From assembly GCF_005144885.1 (NCBI RefSeq), contig NZ_CP039690.1, positions 5,965,001 to 6,029,000 on the forward strand: a stretch of DNA of 64,000 bases, given 5' to 3'. The translations under genes and the position numbers were made by a program. The notes beneath the pieces were generated by a model that saw nothing but the letters and a program-made list of their open reading frames with translations, had not been told where the DNA came from and ran no database searches. Position 1 is the stretch's first letter; the number at the start of each line of letters is the position of its first letter. This document shows positions 33,335 to 40,390 of this stretch, piece by piece. The DNA is from Phreatobacter stygius. GTDB taxonomy: Bacteria; Pseudomonadota; Alphaproteobacteria; Rhizobiales; Phreatobacteraceae.

Positions 33335-34990
33335 TTAGGTGGTCACCTGCCAGGTGCCGAGATCGGCGGCCGTCGCCGGCACCGGCTGGACCGCCTCGAT
33401 CTGCATGGCGAGGCCGGCAAGCATTTTCGGCTGCGGTCCGAGCGCCACGTCGCGATCGGCCGTCAGCTTGAGTTCGAAGGCCTTTTTGGCGGCGTTCGGG
33501 TTGAGATCGACGACGCGGGCGATGATATGCACGCCCTGTATGGTCCAAAGGCAGCGCGACACCACCTCGACGACCAGCAGCCCCAGCGGGATCAGGCGAT
33601 CGATCGGCAAGCTCGCCTGCGAGGCGATCTGCCCTTCCACCAATTGACCGGGGCGCGACAGCAGCCGCGAGATCGTCGCCAGCACCTCGTCCAGGAATGC
33701 GTCGACACGCACCACATGCATCTCGCCTTCGGCAAGCGCGAAACGATAGGCGATGGCCAGCACCTGGACCCGGCACTCCGCCTCGCTCAGCGCCAGCTTC
33801 GCCTCGGTTGAATGGTTGCGCTTGGCGAGCGACAGGTAGCTCTGCACGATCTGCAGGCTGTTCTTCACCCGGTGGTGCAGCTCGCGCACCAGCAGCCGGT
33901 TGCGGTCGAGCGCGGTCTGCAGCGCGTGCTGACGCTGCTCCTGCGCATCGACCATGCCGTTGAAGGCCCGCGCGACGCTCTTGATGTCCGACGGCATTTC
34001 CTCGGCGACCAGCGCGCGGGCGGTGAATGACGATTGCTCTTCCTGCCGCGCCGCCTGCTCGATGCCGCGCAGCCAGCGCAGGATGTGGCTGTGGATGGCG
34101 TGCAGATAGACCGCGCAGAGCAGGGCAAGCGTCGCCAGTGGAATGATCAGCAGCGCCAGGAACTGGGTTTGCGCGGCGCGGGTGACGGTCTGGTCGAGGC
34201 TTGCCAGGACATAAAGATCGGGCTCGGCGATCCGCTGAACGGAATAGGACCGCCGCGCGCCGGCGCGGCTGGCCGCCTCGAAGGGCTCGCCGGTTCGGGA
34301 AATGCTCCCCTCGGGCAGCCAGCTCACGTCCTTCTCGTCGGCGCCCCGGGCGATCAGGATCTGATCGCTCCGGCCGATGAGACCGACGACCGCGCCGGCC
34401 GCCAGGGCTCCGAGATCGAAGGCCCGCTCGAGCGCCGCCACGTCGGTGACGTAGAGGCCCTCCCAGCCGGTTCCGGCCCCGCCGCCGGTCGCGTGAATGG
34501 CGAGATAGTGCTTGCCGTCGATGTCGACATAATCGTAGCGCGCCGTCGTCGACGCGGCGCCCGGCAGATCCTGGACGATCGGGCGCGACGTCAGGGTCCG
34601 CGTCATGGCGTCGAGCGTCTCGGCGGACAGGGCGCCGTTGCGCGAGGCGAGGCAGGACGTGCCATTGGCGAAGCGCAGGCGCAATGCCTGGTCGTCCTGG
34701 GTGCCGGCGAGCACCTGGCGGCCGATCGCGTCGCATTGCGGGTCCGTCAGACCGGTCGCTTCGACCCCGGCGACGGTGGCGAGCAGCGCCCGAAGCGCGC
34801 CGTCGTACCAGATCCGCGTCCTGACCGCGTAATTGGCCGCCGCTTCCAGCTGGCGATCTTCGATCGATCCCAGCACCGTCCTATAAGTCGTCACCGCGGC
34901 GGTGGCGGCGAGCAGCGCCATCGGCACCGCGATCAGCACCAGAAGCCCGATCAGGCGGCCTCGGACGGTCTGGAATTTGGACAGCTTCAT
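33335..34990 (-). CDS. GSR-operon sensor histidine kinase homologue with degenerate ATPase domain
   Basis: 551 residues: TM1 (about 12-34), a periplasmic sensor of about 220 residues, TM2 (about 270-292), a HAMP-like linker, then a HisKA_2/HWE dimerisation domain with the phospho-acceptor block ELHHRVKNSLQ (His372/373). The following catalytic domain is degenerate. The N-box, normally VNELVTNALKH, reads VVEVVSRCLW with both Asn lost, and no DxGxG box is visible. It starts 15 bases after ecfG and belongs to the nepR-ecfG transcript, the usual place for a PhyR-specific kinase (PhyK-like). It probably cannot bind ATP normally; it may act as a phosphatase, as a phosphotransfer partner or through a heterodimer. 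Confidence 0.85.
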   Translation of the reverse strand: MKLSKFQTVRGRLIGLLVLIAVPMALLAATAAVTTYRTVLGSIEDRQLEAAANYAVRTRIWYDGALRALLATVAGVEATGLTDPQCDAIGRQVLAGTQDDQALRLRFANGTSCLASRNGALSAETLDAMTRTLTSRPIVQDLPGAASTTARYDYVDIDGKHYLAIHATGGGAGTGWEGLYVTDVAALERAFDLGALAAGAVVGLIGRSDQILIARGADEKDVSWLPEGSISRTGEPFEAASRAGARRSYSVQRIAEPDLYVLASLDQTVTRAAQTQFLALLIIPLATLALLCAVYLHAIHSHILRWLRGIEQAARQEEQSSFTARALVAEEMPSDIKSVARAFNGMVDAQEQRQHALQTALDRNRLLVRELHHRVKNSLQIVQSYLSLAKRNHSTEAKLALSEAECRVQVLAIAYRFALAEGEMHVVRVDAFLDEVLATISRLLSRPGQLVEGQIASQASLPIDRLIPLGLLVVEVVSRCLWTIQGVHIIARVVDLNPNAAKKAFELKLTADRDVALGPQPKMLAGLAMQIEAVQPVPATAADLGTWQVTT

Positions 34991-35005
34991 GCTCTGCCGG
35001 TTTCG

Positions 35006-35566
35006 TCAGTTGCCGGAACCCGAGGCGCCAGTGGTCTGCAGGGCTGCGGTTGTCTTCCGGTCAGGGCCGTATTCGTCGGCGCCATGGATCTGCAGCAGCT
35101 CGGCGAGCTTGCCGCGGGCGCGATTGACACGGCTCTTGACGGTGCCGACGGCAACGCCGCAGATCTCGGCGGTTTCTTCATAGGACAGGCCGCTTGCGCC
35201 AACCATGATCAGCACTTCGCGCTGCTCGTCCGGCAGGGTCGCCAGCGCCTTGCGGAAATCGGCGAGGTCGAGATGGCTTTCCTGGTTGCCCTGGGTCGAC
35301 AGGCGTTCGGTATAGGTGCCGTCGCTGTCCTGGATCTCGCGCCCGCGTTTGCGGTAGAGCGAGAAATAGGTGTTGCGCAGGATGGTGAAGAGCCAGGCCC
35401 GCAGGCTGGTTCCGGGTTCGAATTTCTCGGCATTCGACCAGGCCTTCAAGAGCGTATCCTGGACCAGGTCGTCAGCCAGTTGCATCGAGCCGGACAGCGA
35501 TGCCGCGAAAGCCCTCAGGTTCGGAATCTCGGCAATCAGTCCGTCCCTGAAAATGTCATCGCTCAT
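35006..35566 (-). CDS. ecfG: General stress response sigma factor EcfG
   Basis: 186 residues from MSDDIFRD; the upstream in-frame ATG at 35578 is an alternative. ECF sigma factor with region 2 (about 8-75: DDLVQDTLLKAW, RAWLFTILRN) and region 4 (about 105-160: LPDEQREVLIMVGASGLSYEETAEICGV split over the helix-turn-helix, then KSRVNRAR). These match the EcfG (ECF15) group. It directs RNA polymerase to GGAAC-N16/17-CGTT promoters and is held by NepR until phosphorylated PhyR captures NepR. It overlaps the end of nepR by 11 bases and is followed by the sensor gene. Confidence 0.95.
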   Translation of the reverse strand: MSDDIFRDGLIAEIPNLRAFAASLSGSMQLADDLVQDTLLKAWSNAEKFEPGTSLRAWLFTILRNTYFSLYRKRGREIQDSDGTYTERLSTQGNQESHLDLADFRKALATLPDEQREVLIMVGASGLSYEETAEICGVAVGTVKSRVNRARGKLAELLQIHGADEYGPDRKTTAALQTTGASGSGN

Positions 35567-35777
35567 CGGTTTCACCATTCGACTGGGCCTTCAGCTCCTT
35601 GGCTTCGAGCTGCGCCAGCAGAACCAGAAAACGATCGGGGATCGGGGCCCTGACGAGATCGTCGTAATGGGCTTTCAAGGAACGGCCAATGGCATCCTGA
35701 ACGCGTTGATCGAGGACAGGCTCGTTCTCGAAGACCTCGAAATCGCGGGCGGGGTCTTCGTCTCTTGGGTTCACCAT
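35556..35777 (-). CDS. nepR: Anti-sigma factor NepR
   Basis: 73 residues; ATG (MVNPRDEDP) with GAGGA five bases upstream. The NepR core is clear: DQRVQDAIGRSLKAHYDD in helix 1 and APIPDRFLVLLAQLE in helix 2, preceded by an acidic disordered N-terminus. It binds EcfG in unstressed cells and switches to phosphorylated PhyR under stress. Its 3' end overlaps ecfG by 11 bases, coupling their translation. First gene of nepR-ecfG-kinase, divergent from phyR. Confidence 0.93.
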   Translation of the reverse strand: MVNPRDEDPARDFEVFENEPVLDQRVQDAIGRSLKAHYDDLVRAPIPDRFLVLLAQLEAKELKAQSNGETDER

Positions 35778-35876
35778 GCTCGTCCTCATCATCACCTTGA
35801 CCAGCGGAATCCGCAGTTGTCGATTGGCCACAGAAGCGTCGCGCTCGCCAAGGCGCAGATATACCAATCCGCCTAA

Positions 35877-35903
35877 GGAACCTGTGCGCCTCAGGAAAGT
35901 TCC
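35877..35903. promoter_or_regulatory. Overlapping divergent EcfG-like promoters of nepR-ecfG and phyR
   Basis: The same 27 bases carry GGAAC at both ends in opposite orientation. Reading minus, GGAAC is followed after 16 bases by GGTT; reading plus, GGAAC is followed after 16 bases by AGTT. Each -10 is one base from CGTT and is contained in the -35 of the other. The arrangement would let EcfG control its own operon and phyR but not both on one DNA molecule at once. Confidence 0.6.
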
Positions 35904-35981
35904 ATGTCGAGCAAGAAATAAAATGCTTGCCAAGCGATGGCGGCAAATGTTCGCCTTCCGACCAATAAGGAGCACCATACG

Positions 35982-36767
35982 ATGTCGATCGCGAAGGAAA
36001 TAGCCCAGCATCTCCCGTACCTTAGGCGTTTCGCACGGGCTTTGTGCGGGACCCAGGCGAGCGGCGATGCCTATGTCGTGGCGACATTGGAGGCGTTGGT
36101 CGAAGACCCCACGATCTTCGAACGCAGCCTCGGCGAACGCATTGCGCTCTACCGGTTGTTCCTCAAGCTCTGGTCCTCGGTCGGCGTCAACAACGAAGGC
36201 GAGGGGGATCGGTCCTTCGCCGAGCGCAACCTCGACGCGCTGACGCCGCGCTCCCGCCAGGCCTTCCTGCTGCGCACCGTCGAGGGTTTTTCGCTGTCCG
36301 AGGTCGCCAGCATCATGGCCGAGCCGGTGGCCGACACCGCCGACCTGCTCGATCGCGCCGGCCGCGAGATCGCCGAGCAGATGGCGACCGACGTGCTGAT
36401 CATCGAGGATGAACCGATCATCGCGCTCGATATCGAGACGATGGTGCAGGAGCTCGGGCACCGGGTCACCGGCGTCGCGCGCACCCACAAGGAGGCCGTC
36501 GCCCTGGTCGCCGCCAAGCGGCCGGGCCTGGTACTCGCCGACATCCAGCTCGCCGACGGCAGCTCGGGCCTCGACGCGGTCAACGAGATCCTCCGCTCGA
36601 TCTCGGTGCCGGTCATCTTCATCACCGCCTATCCGGAACGCCTGCTCACCGGCGACCGGCCGGAACCGGCCTTCCTGATCACCAAGCCGTTCCAGCAGGA
36701 TGCGGTGAAGGCAGCGATCAGCCAGGCCTTGTTCTTCGACCGGCGCGCCGGCAAGGCGGCCGCCTGA
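35982..36767 (+). CDS. phyR: General stress response regulator PhyR
   Basis: 261 residues from the ATG with AAGGAG nine bases upstream. The N-terminal sigma-factor-like domain (1-130) mimics EcfG (YLRRFARALCG; TPRSRQAFLLRTVEGFSLSEVA over the sigma-4-like part). The C-terminal receiver domain (135-255) has IIEDEPI, phospho-acceptor Asp187 in VLADIQL, Thr in FITAYPE and Lys235 in ITKPF. Once phosphorylated, the sigma-like domain is exposed and sequesters NepR. Divergent from nepR-ecfG across 204 bases; followed by a strong terminator. Confidence 0.95.
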   Translation: MSIAKEIAQHLPYLRRFARALCGTQASGDAYVVATLEALVEDPTIFERSLGERIALYRLFLKLWSSVGVNNEGEGDRSFAERNLDALTPRSRQAFLLRTVEGFSLSEVASIMAEPVADTADLLDRAGREIAEQMATDVLIIEDEPIIALDIETMVQELGHRVTGVARTHKEAVALVAAKRPGLVLADIQLADGSSGLDAVNEILRSISVPVIFITAYPERLLTGDRPEPAFLITKPFQQDAVKAAISQALFFDRRAGKAAA

Positions 36768-36827
36768 TCGAAGGCGCACCACGCGAAACGGGGCCGGCCA
36801 CACGACAGATGTCGGCCCTCGAAACAC

Positions 36828-36864
36828 AAAACCCCCGCTTCGGATCACCCGAAGCGGGGGTTTT
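36828..36864. terminator. Strong bidirectional terminator after phyR
   Basis: A perfect 16-bp inverted repeat: AAAACCCCCGCTTCGG, a 5-base loop, then CCGAAGCGGGGGTTTT. The T-run on one strand and A-run on the other let it end phyR transcripts on the plus strand and the DUF1328 transcript on the minus strand. Confidence 0.92.
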
Positions 36865-36903
36865 GATCTGGAGGAATGGCCGCCTGTCGACGCGTCGGCG
36901 CCG

Positions 36904-37071
36904 TCAGCCCCTGCCGCGAACCAGACCCATGACCGCGGAGATCGCGAATGCGATCAGCGCCACCACGAAGACGATTTGGGCGGCCGACATGGCGGTTCCC
37001 GCAACGCCGCCGAAGCCAAGGGCCGCGGCAATGAGTGCGACGATCAGAAACATGATGGCCCAGCCGAACAT
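36904..37071 (-). CDS. DUF1328 family small membrane protein
   Basis: 55 residues with two hydrophobic helices and a basic end (VRGRG). It opens with the DUF1328 signature [16 protein letters not shown], followed by [12 protein letters not shown] after CAGGAGAG. An inner-membrane peptide common in proteobacteria and often stress-induced; function unknown. An exact EcfG promoter lies 39 bases upstream, and the shared terminator after phyR ends its transcript. Confidence 0.85.
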   Translation of the reverse strand: MFGWAIMFLIVALIAAALGFGGVAGTAMSAAQIVFVVALIAFAISAVMGLVRGRG

Positions 37072-37109
37072 GGCGTCTCTCCTGTGCTGCCTATTGAAGT
37101 CTTTCGGAA

Positions 37110-37134
37110 AACGCCGCGTGCCGTGTTTTGTTCC
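37110..37134 (-). promoter_or_regulatory. EcfG-type promoter for the DUF1328 gene
   Basis: Minus-strand GGAAC, 16 bases, CGTT, exact. Leader of about 32 bases to the ATG at 37071. Confidence 0.78.
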
Positions 37135-37298
37135 TCGTTTGCGGGTGCAACGGAAGGCTCCGCCGCGCGCTGTCCGGGGCCGCGGCACGGTCGGATCGCG
37201 ACCGAGACAAGGCAGGCCCGTCATGACCCGGCGACGCCGGCTCATGCTCCGCTCGCCGTAGCTCAGGTCGTCAGGTCATCGCGCCGGGGCTCGGCTTG

Positions 37299-37400
37299 TC
37301 AGTGTCGGGATCGTTTGCCGAAGCCGCTGAGGAAACCCATCACCGTGGCGACCACGACGATGACGATCGACACGATCATGATGATGTTGATCACTGCCAT
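37299..37400 (-). CDS. 33-residue single-TM peptide (small ORF)
   Basis: A short frame with a good GGGAGAAG ribosome-binding site. It encodes MAVINIIMIVSIVIVV and then VATVMGFLSGFGKRSRH: one uniform hydrophobic helix with a basic, positive-inside C-terminus. The codons are chosen for Ile and Val with G/C at the third position, as in a real gene. It lies between stress genes, but no EcfG site was found directly upstream. It would resemble small stress-induced membrane peptides of other bacteria. No homologue is recalled. Confidence 0.55.
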   Translation of the reverse strand: MAVINIIMIVSIVIVVVATVMGFLSGFGKRSRH

Positions 37401-37520
37401 GGCGCTTCTCCCGCATCGGCCTTGAAAGCATCGGTGTGACCACCGAGCTCCGCCCATTCTGTTCTGTGCCCCGGCCGTCAGGCTGAAGGCGGCCGGCGAT
37501 CGTTGGTCGGCTACACCGCA

Positions 37521-37545
37521 GGAACTGGTCCGTCGGGCATGCGTT
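37521..37545 (+). promoter_or_regulatory. EcfG-type promoter upstream of the response regulator
   Basis: GGAAC, 16 bases, CGTT, exact. Predicted start near 37552, about 185 bases before the regulator's TTG, an unusually long leader compared with the other sites in this island. Confidence 0.65.
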
Positions 37546-37550
37546 GCATC

Positions 37551-37661
37551 ATGACAGGGCCCATCGAAACAACGGCTTCCGAACGCGCCAGAGCGAGCGC
37601 GCGAGGCTCTTCCTTTGTGGGCGGCCCCGGCCCGGCAGGTTGCGTCGACGATATCGAATAA
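37551..37661 (+). CDS. Possible leaderless small ORF (36 aa)
   Basis: The ATG coincides with the transcript start expected from the EcfG promoter, so if translated it would be leaderless. The peptide is polar (MTGPIETTASERARAS then a Gly/Pro-rich part) and ends 75 bases before the regulator. No homologue is known to me. It may be a leader peptide, a small stress protein or chance. Confidence 0.2.
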   Translation: MTGPIETTASERARASARGSSFVGGPGPAGCVDDIE

Positions 37662-37736
37662 CGCGGCGCTAATCTATCTCTGCCAGAATCATTCAAATGA
37701 GCGGTAAGGTTCGGCTGCCAATGGAGGGATCGAACC

Positions 37737-38099
37737 TTGGCAAATACAAGAGTTCTGATCGTCGAAGACGATCCATTCATTGCGCTCGATCTTGAGGCCA
37801 CGGTCGGCGACGGCCTGGATGGCGATGCCGAGCTGGTCGTCGTCGGCTCGCTGGACGAGGCGAACAAGGCGGCGGAGGCGCCGTTATCCTTCGCCTTGCT
37901 CGATATCGACGTCATTGGCGGCAAGACCTTCGCGCTGGCCCAAGCCCTGGCCAGCCGCGGTACGCCTTTCGCCTTCGTCTCGGGCTCGTTGCCGGCGGAC
38001 CTGCCGGAACTGCTGCGCGCGGTGCCCTTCGTTCGCAAGCCGTTTTCGGCGCCCGAGATCCGGCGGCTGGTCGAGAATGTCCTGAACGCCGAGGCCTAG
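37737..38099 (+). CDS. Single-domain response regulator
   Basis: 120 residues from a TTG start with GGAGGG eight bases upstream; no other start fits. It is a bare receiver domain: VEDDPFIALD (acid pocket), ALLDIDVIGG (phospho-acceptor Asp), FVSGS (Ser in the Thr position) and VRKPFS (Lys). With no output domain it probably relays or drains phosphate, as single-domain regulators do around PhyR in other alphaproteobacteria. It is tail to tail with an HWE/HisKA_2 kinase; the two stop codons share CTAG. Confidence 0.88.
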   Translation: MANTRVLIVEDDPFIALDLEATVGDGLDGDAELVVVGSLDEANKAAEAPLSFALLDIDVIGGKTFALAQALASRGTPFAFVSGSLPADLPELLRAVPFVRKPFSAPEIRRLVENVLNAEA

Positions 38100-39481
38100 G
38101 TTTCGGTCGCTGCCGGTTCCTTTTTCGGGAAAATCAGGGTGACACGCGTGCCCGGCCTTGGCGCACCGGGATCGATCATCTCCACGGCCATCGTCGCCCG
38201 CATGCTGCGCAACAGGCTGGCGATGACCGATTGGCCAAGGCCGTCGGACTCGACTTTGGCCGGCATGCCCACGCCGTCGTCCTCGATCCGCAGCAGGACG
38301 GCATTCGTGTCGTCGGCGGCCGGGTGCACGCCAACCGTGATCGTCCCCGCCATGCCCGAGGGAAAGGCATGTTTGATCGCGTTGGTCACCAGTTCATTGA
38401 CCAGCACCACATAGGACACGGCATCGCGTCCGGGCAGCCGGATATTCTCCATGGCGAGTTTGAAGGTGATCGGGCGGCCCTCGGCGGCCTTGCCGATCTC
38501 GGCCAGGAGGTCTTCGAAATAGGGGCGGGCATCGATCTCGTCGGCCTCGATGTCGATGCGCAGGCGGCGCTGTCCGGCGGCGATCGCCTGGATGCGCGAC
38601 TGGGCCTGGGCGAGAGCGGCCTTGACCTGTGGTTCGCGCGCCTGGCGGCCCTGCACGCTGAGCAGCGCGGACACCGTCGCCAGATTGTTGCCGACCCGGT
38701 GGTTGACGTCCTTCAGCAGCGCCTCGACCCTGAGCTTCTCGTTTTCCAGCTGCTGCGTCCGCTCGGTCACGCGCCGATCGAGCAGCGCATTGGCCTGGGC
38801 CAGGCTGAGATTGCGGCGGTTGCCGACATAGAGCTGCCGCCAGGCGGCAAAGGCCAGGAAAGCCAGCGCCAGGACCACGCCCAGCGTGCTGATCAGCCTG
38901 CGCTGATTGCCGGTGGCGGTGCGCTCGGCTGAAAGCCGGGTCTCTTCGGCCTGCAGTTCGCCGACGGTGAGGCGCACCTCGTCCATCAGCCCCTTGCCGA
39001 CCTCCTGGCGGACCTGGTCGAGCGCCTTGGCCAGGTCGCCGGCGCGATAGGCGGCGATGGCCTCGTCCAGTCCCGCCATCTTGGCGGTGGCGAGATTGCG
39101 CAGCCGGGTCACACGGATGCTCTGCGCGGGATTGTCGGAGACGAGTGTGGCAAGGCTGCCGAGTTCGGCCGCGATGGCCGCTTTGCCGCTGTCATAGGGT
39201 TCCAGGAATTCCCGCCGGCCGGTGAGCAGGAAGCCGCGCTGGCCGGTCTCGGCGTCGCGCAACTGGCCGAGAAACCGCTCGGCATGTTCGCGCGCCTGCA
39301 GCGCATGGACGACGCGGCGCACCGCTTCGAGCGCCTGCAGGTTGATCAGGGCGACCATGACGATGGTCACCGCGACCGCGGCCAGCGCCAGAATGCCGCT
39401 GACCAGGGGCGTCATCGACCTCGCCCGTTGAGTTGGCCACCAATTGGTCATCGCCGAGCGCGTCTTCATCCAACCGATCAT
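38096..39481 (-). CDS. CHASE3 sensor histidine kinase, HisKA_2/HWE type
   Basis: 461 residues. TM1 (about 25-48), a periplasmic CHASE3 domain (about 55-185; RDAETGQRGFLLTG), TM2 (about 195-215), a coiled-coil linker, then KDVNHRVGNNLATVSALLS with the phospho-acceptor His. The ATPase domain is intact: N-box VLVNELVTNAIKHAF and D-box IEDDGVGMP. Kinases with this dimerisation domain are the usual activators of PhyR and of single-domain regulators. Given its location it is a good candidate for the functional stress kinase here; that is inference. Met11 is an alternative start. Confidence 0.9.
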   Translation of the reverse strand: MIGWMKTRSAMTNWWPTQRARSMTPLVSGILALAAVAVTIVMVALINLQALEAVRRVVHALQAREHAERFLGQLRDAETGQRGFLLTGRREFLEPYDSGKAAIAAELGSLATLVSDNPAQSIRVTRLRNLATAKMAGLDEAIAAYRAGDLAKALDQVRQEVGKGLMDEVRLTVGELQAEETRLSAERTATGNQRRLISTLGVVLALAFLAFAAWRQLYVGNRRNLSLAQANALLDRRVTERTQQLENEKLRVEALLKDVNHRVGNNLATVSALLSVQGRQAREPQVKAALAQAQSRIQAIAAGQRRLRIDIEADEIDARPYFEDLLAEIGKAAEGRPITFKLAMENIRLPGRDAVSYVVLVNELVTNAIKHAFPSGMAGTITVGVHPAADDTNAVLLRIEDDGVGMPAKVESDGLGQSVIASLLRSMRATMAVEMIDPGAPRPGTRVTLIFPKKEPAATET

Positions 39482-39548
39482 CGGATCGAGTTAGGCTAAG
39501 GCGGCGCCTCGTCCTATGTCAAAAGACATGGCTTGCCCGGCCTGCCGG

Positions 39549-39947
39549 TCAGCGGCCCAATTGGCGGCCGAGCGCGGCGCCGAGCAAGACGATGCCGCCG
39601 AGCGCGGCGACCTTGAGCGTGTTCTTCGAGCCGAGCGCGCTCGCCGCGATCGGCGCGGCGACCAGCGCCGTGGTCGCCAGGGCATTGGACCTGCGCGGAC
39701 GCGATTGCATGAAGGCTGCGATGGCAAAAATGACCAGCGCGACGACGAACAGGCCGGCGGCGATCACCAGGCTCGCCACCACCGCATCGTAACGCAGGGC
39801 GAGCATGGTGTAGAGCCCGGCGAGCGCAAAGCCGCAGGCGACGACGCCGATCAGAATCGCGACGACATAGAGGCCGTGGACGACCAGGCTCTTCCTGATC
39901 GATTGGCCTGCCTCGCTCATGGCCAGCGCGCCGAGCACCTTGAACAT
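39549..39947 (-). CDS. Small multi-pass membrane protein (phage-holin-like/DUF1469-like layout)
   Basis: 132 residues with two strong TM helices (about 25-48 and 55-78), an amphipathic linker, then a weaker Ala/Gly-rich hydrophobic C-terminus. The layout resembles the holin-superfamily III / DUF1469 proteins that often follow DUF883 genes, as this one does. It starts two bases before the DUF883 stop codon region ends (TGACATG), so it is co-translated with it and falls under the same EcfG promoter. Confidence 0.75.
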   Translation of the reverse strand: MFKVLGALAMSEAGQSIRKSLVVHGLYVVAILIGVVACGFALAGLYTMLALRYDAVVASLVIAAGLFVVALVIFAIAAFMQSRPRRSNALATTALVAAPIAASALGSKNTLKVAALGGIVLLGAALGRQLGR

Positions 39948-39948
39948 G

Positions 39949-40284
39949 TCAGCGCGCCGTCATGAAACCGACGACCAGGCCAATGGCCGCGGCAATGCCG
40001 AGCGCGCGCAGCGGCCGGGCTTTCAGCTCGTCCGCCACCAGGCGCTGCAGTTCCGACGCCTGGCCCTTGGCGGCCTTGACCATCACGTCAGTGTCGACGC
40101 CGGCCGCTTTCAGCTTCTGATTGACGTTCGCCGCCAGTTCCTCGGCATTGCGCACGACGGTGTCCTGCAATTCCGAAGCCTCCTCGCGCGCCTTGGTGGC
40201 GGTTGCCGAAACGCGCTCGGCGGCGTCCTCGGCCGCGGCCGAGACAGCCGACAGTCGTTTGCCCGACGAAACAGGATTGGCCAT
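39949..40284 (-). CDS. DUF883 family membrane-anchored protein
   Basis: 111 residues; ATG after AAGGAG. A long amphipathic helix (about 10-80; ASELQDTVVRNAEELAANV) is followed by a C-terminal anchor (RALGIAAAIGLVVGFM). DUF883/ElaB proteins are tail-anchored inner-membrane proteins, some ribosome-binding. Paralogue of the gene at 28320 over its last 55 residues. Operon partner of the following holin-like gene. Exact EcfG promoter about 70 bases upstream. Confidence 0.85.
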   Translation of the reverse strand: MANPVSSGKRLSAVSAAAEDAAERVSATATKAREEASELQDTVVRNAEELAANVNQKLKAAGVDTDVMVKAAKGQASELQRLVADELKARPLRALGIAAAIGLVVGFMTAR

Positions 40285-40356
40285 ATCAATCTCCTTGCAA
40301 AATCGATGAAATCGCTTCGGTGCGGGAGCGGGTCGCCCCGCTTCGATCCCATGATG

Positions 40357-40381
40357 AACGTCCGGCCCTCCGATCGGTTCC
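40357..40381 (-). promoter_or_regulatory. EcfG-type promoter for the DUF883/holin-like operon
   Basis: Minus-strand GGAAC, 16 bases, CGTT, exact. It ends 10 bases from the stop codon of the PerM-like gene, so the stress promoter lies in a very short intergenic gap. Confidence 0.76.
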
Positions 40382-40390
40382 CGGACCATC

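Larger units (their letters stand above)
37401..37736. other. Intergenic region upstream of the single-domain response regulator
   Basis: 336 bases. It holds an exact EcfG-type promoter on the plus strand (37521-37545), a possible 36-codon leader ORF starting right at the predicted transcript start, and the GGAGGG ribosome-binding site of the TTG-started regulator. Nothing else was recognised. Confidence 0.5.

Noticed and set aside
34034-35653. 539-codon plus-strand frame across the kinase and ecfG genes
   Set aside because: It crosses two well-identified genes on the other strand in the codon-aligned antisense frame. Composition is that of a shadow.
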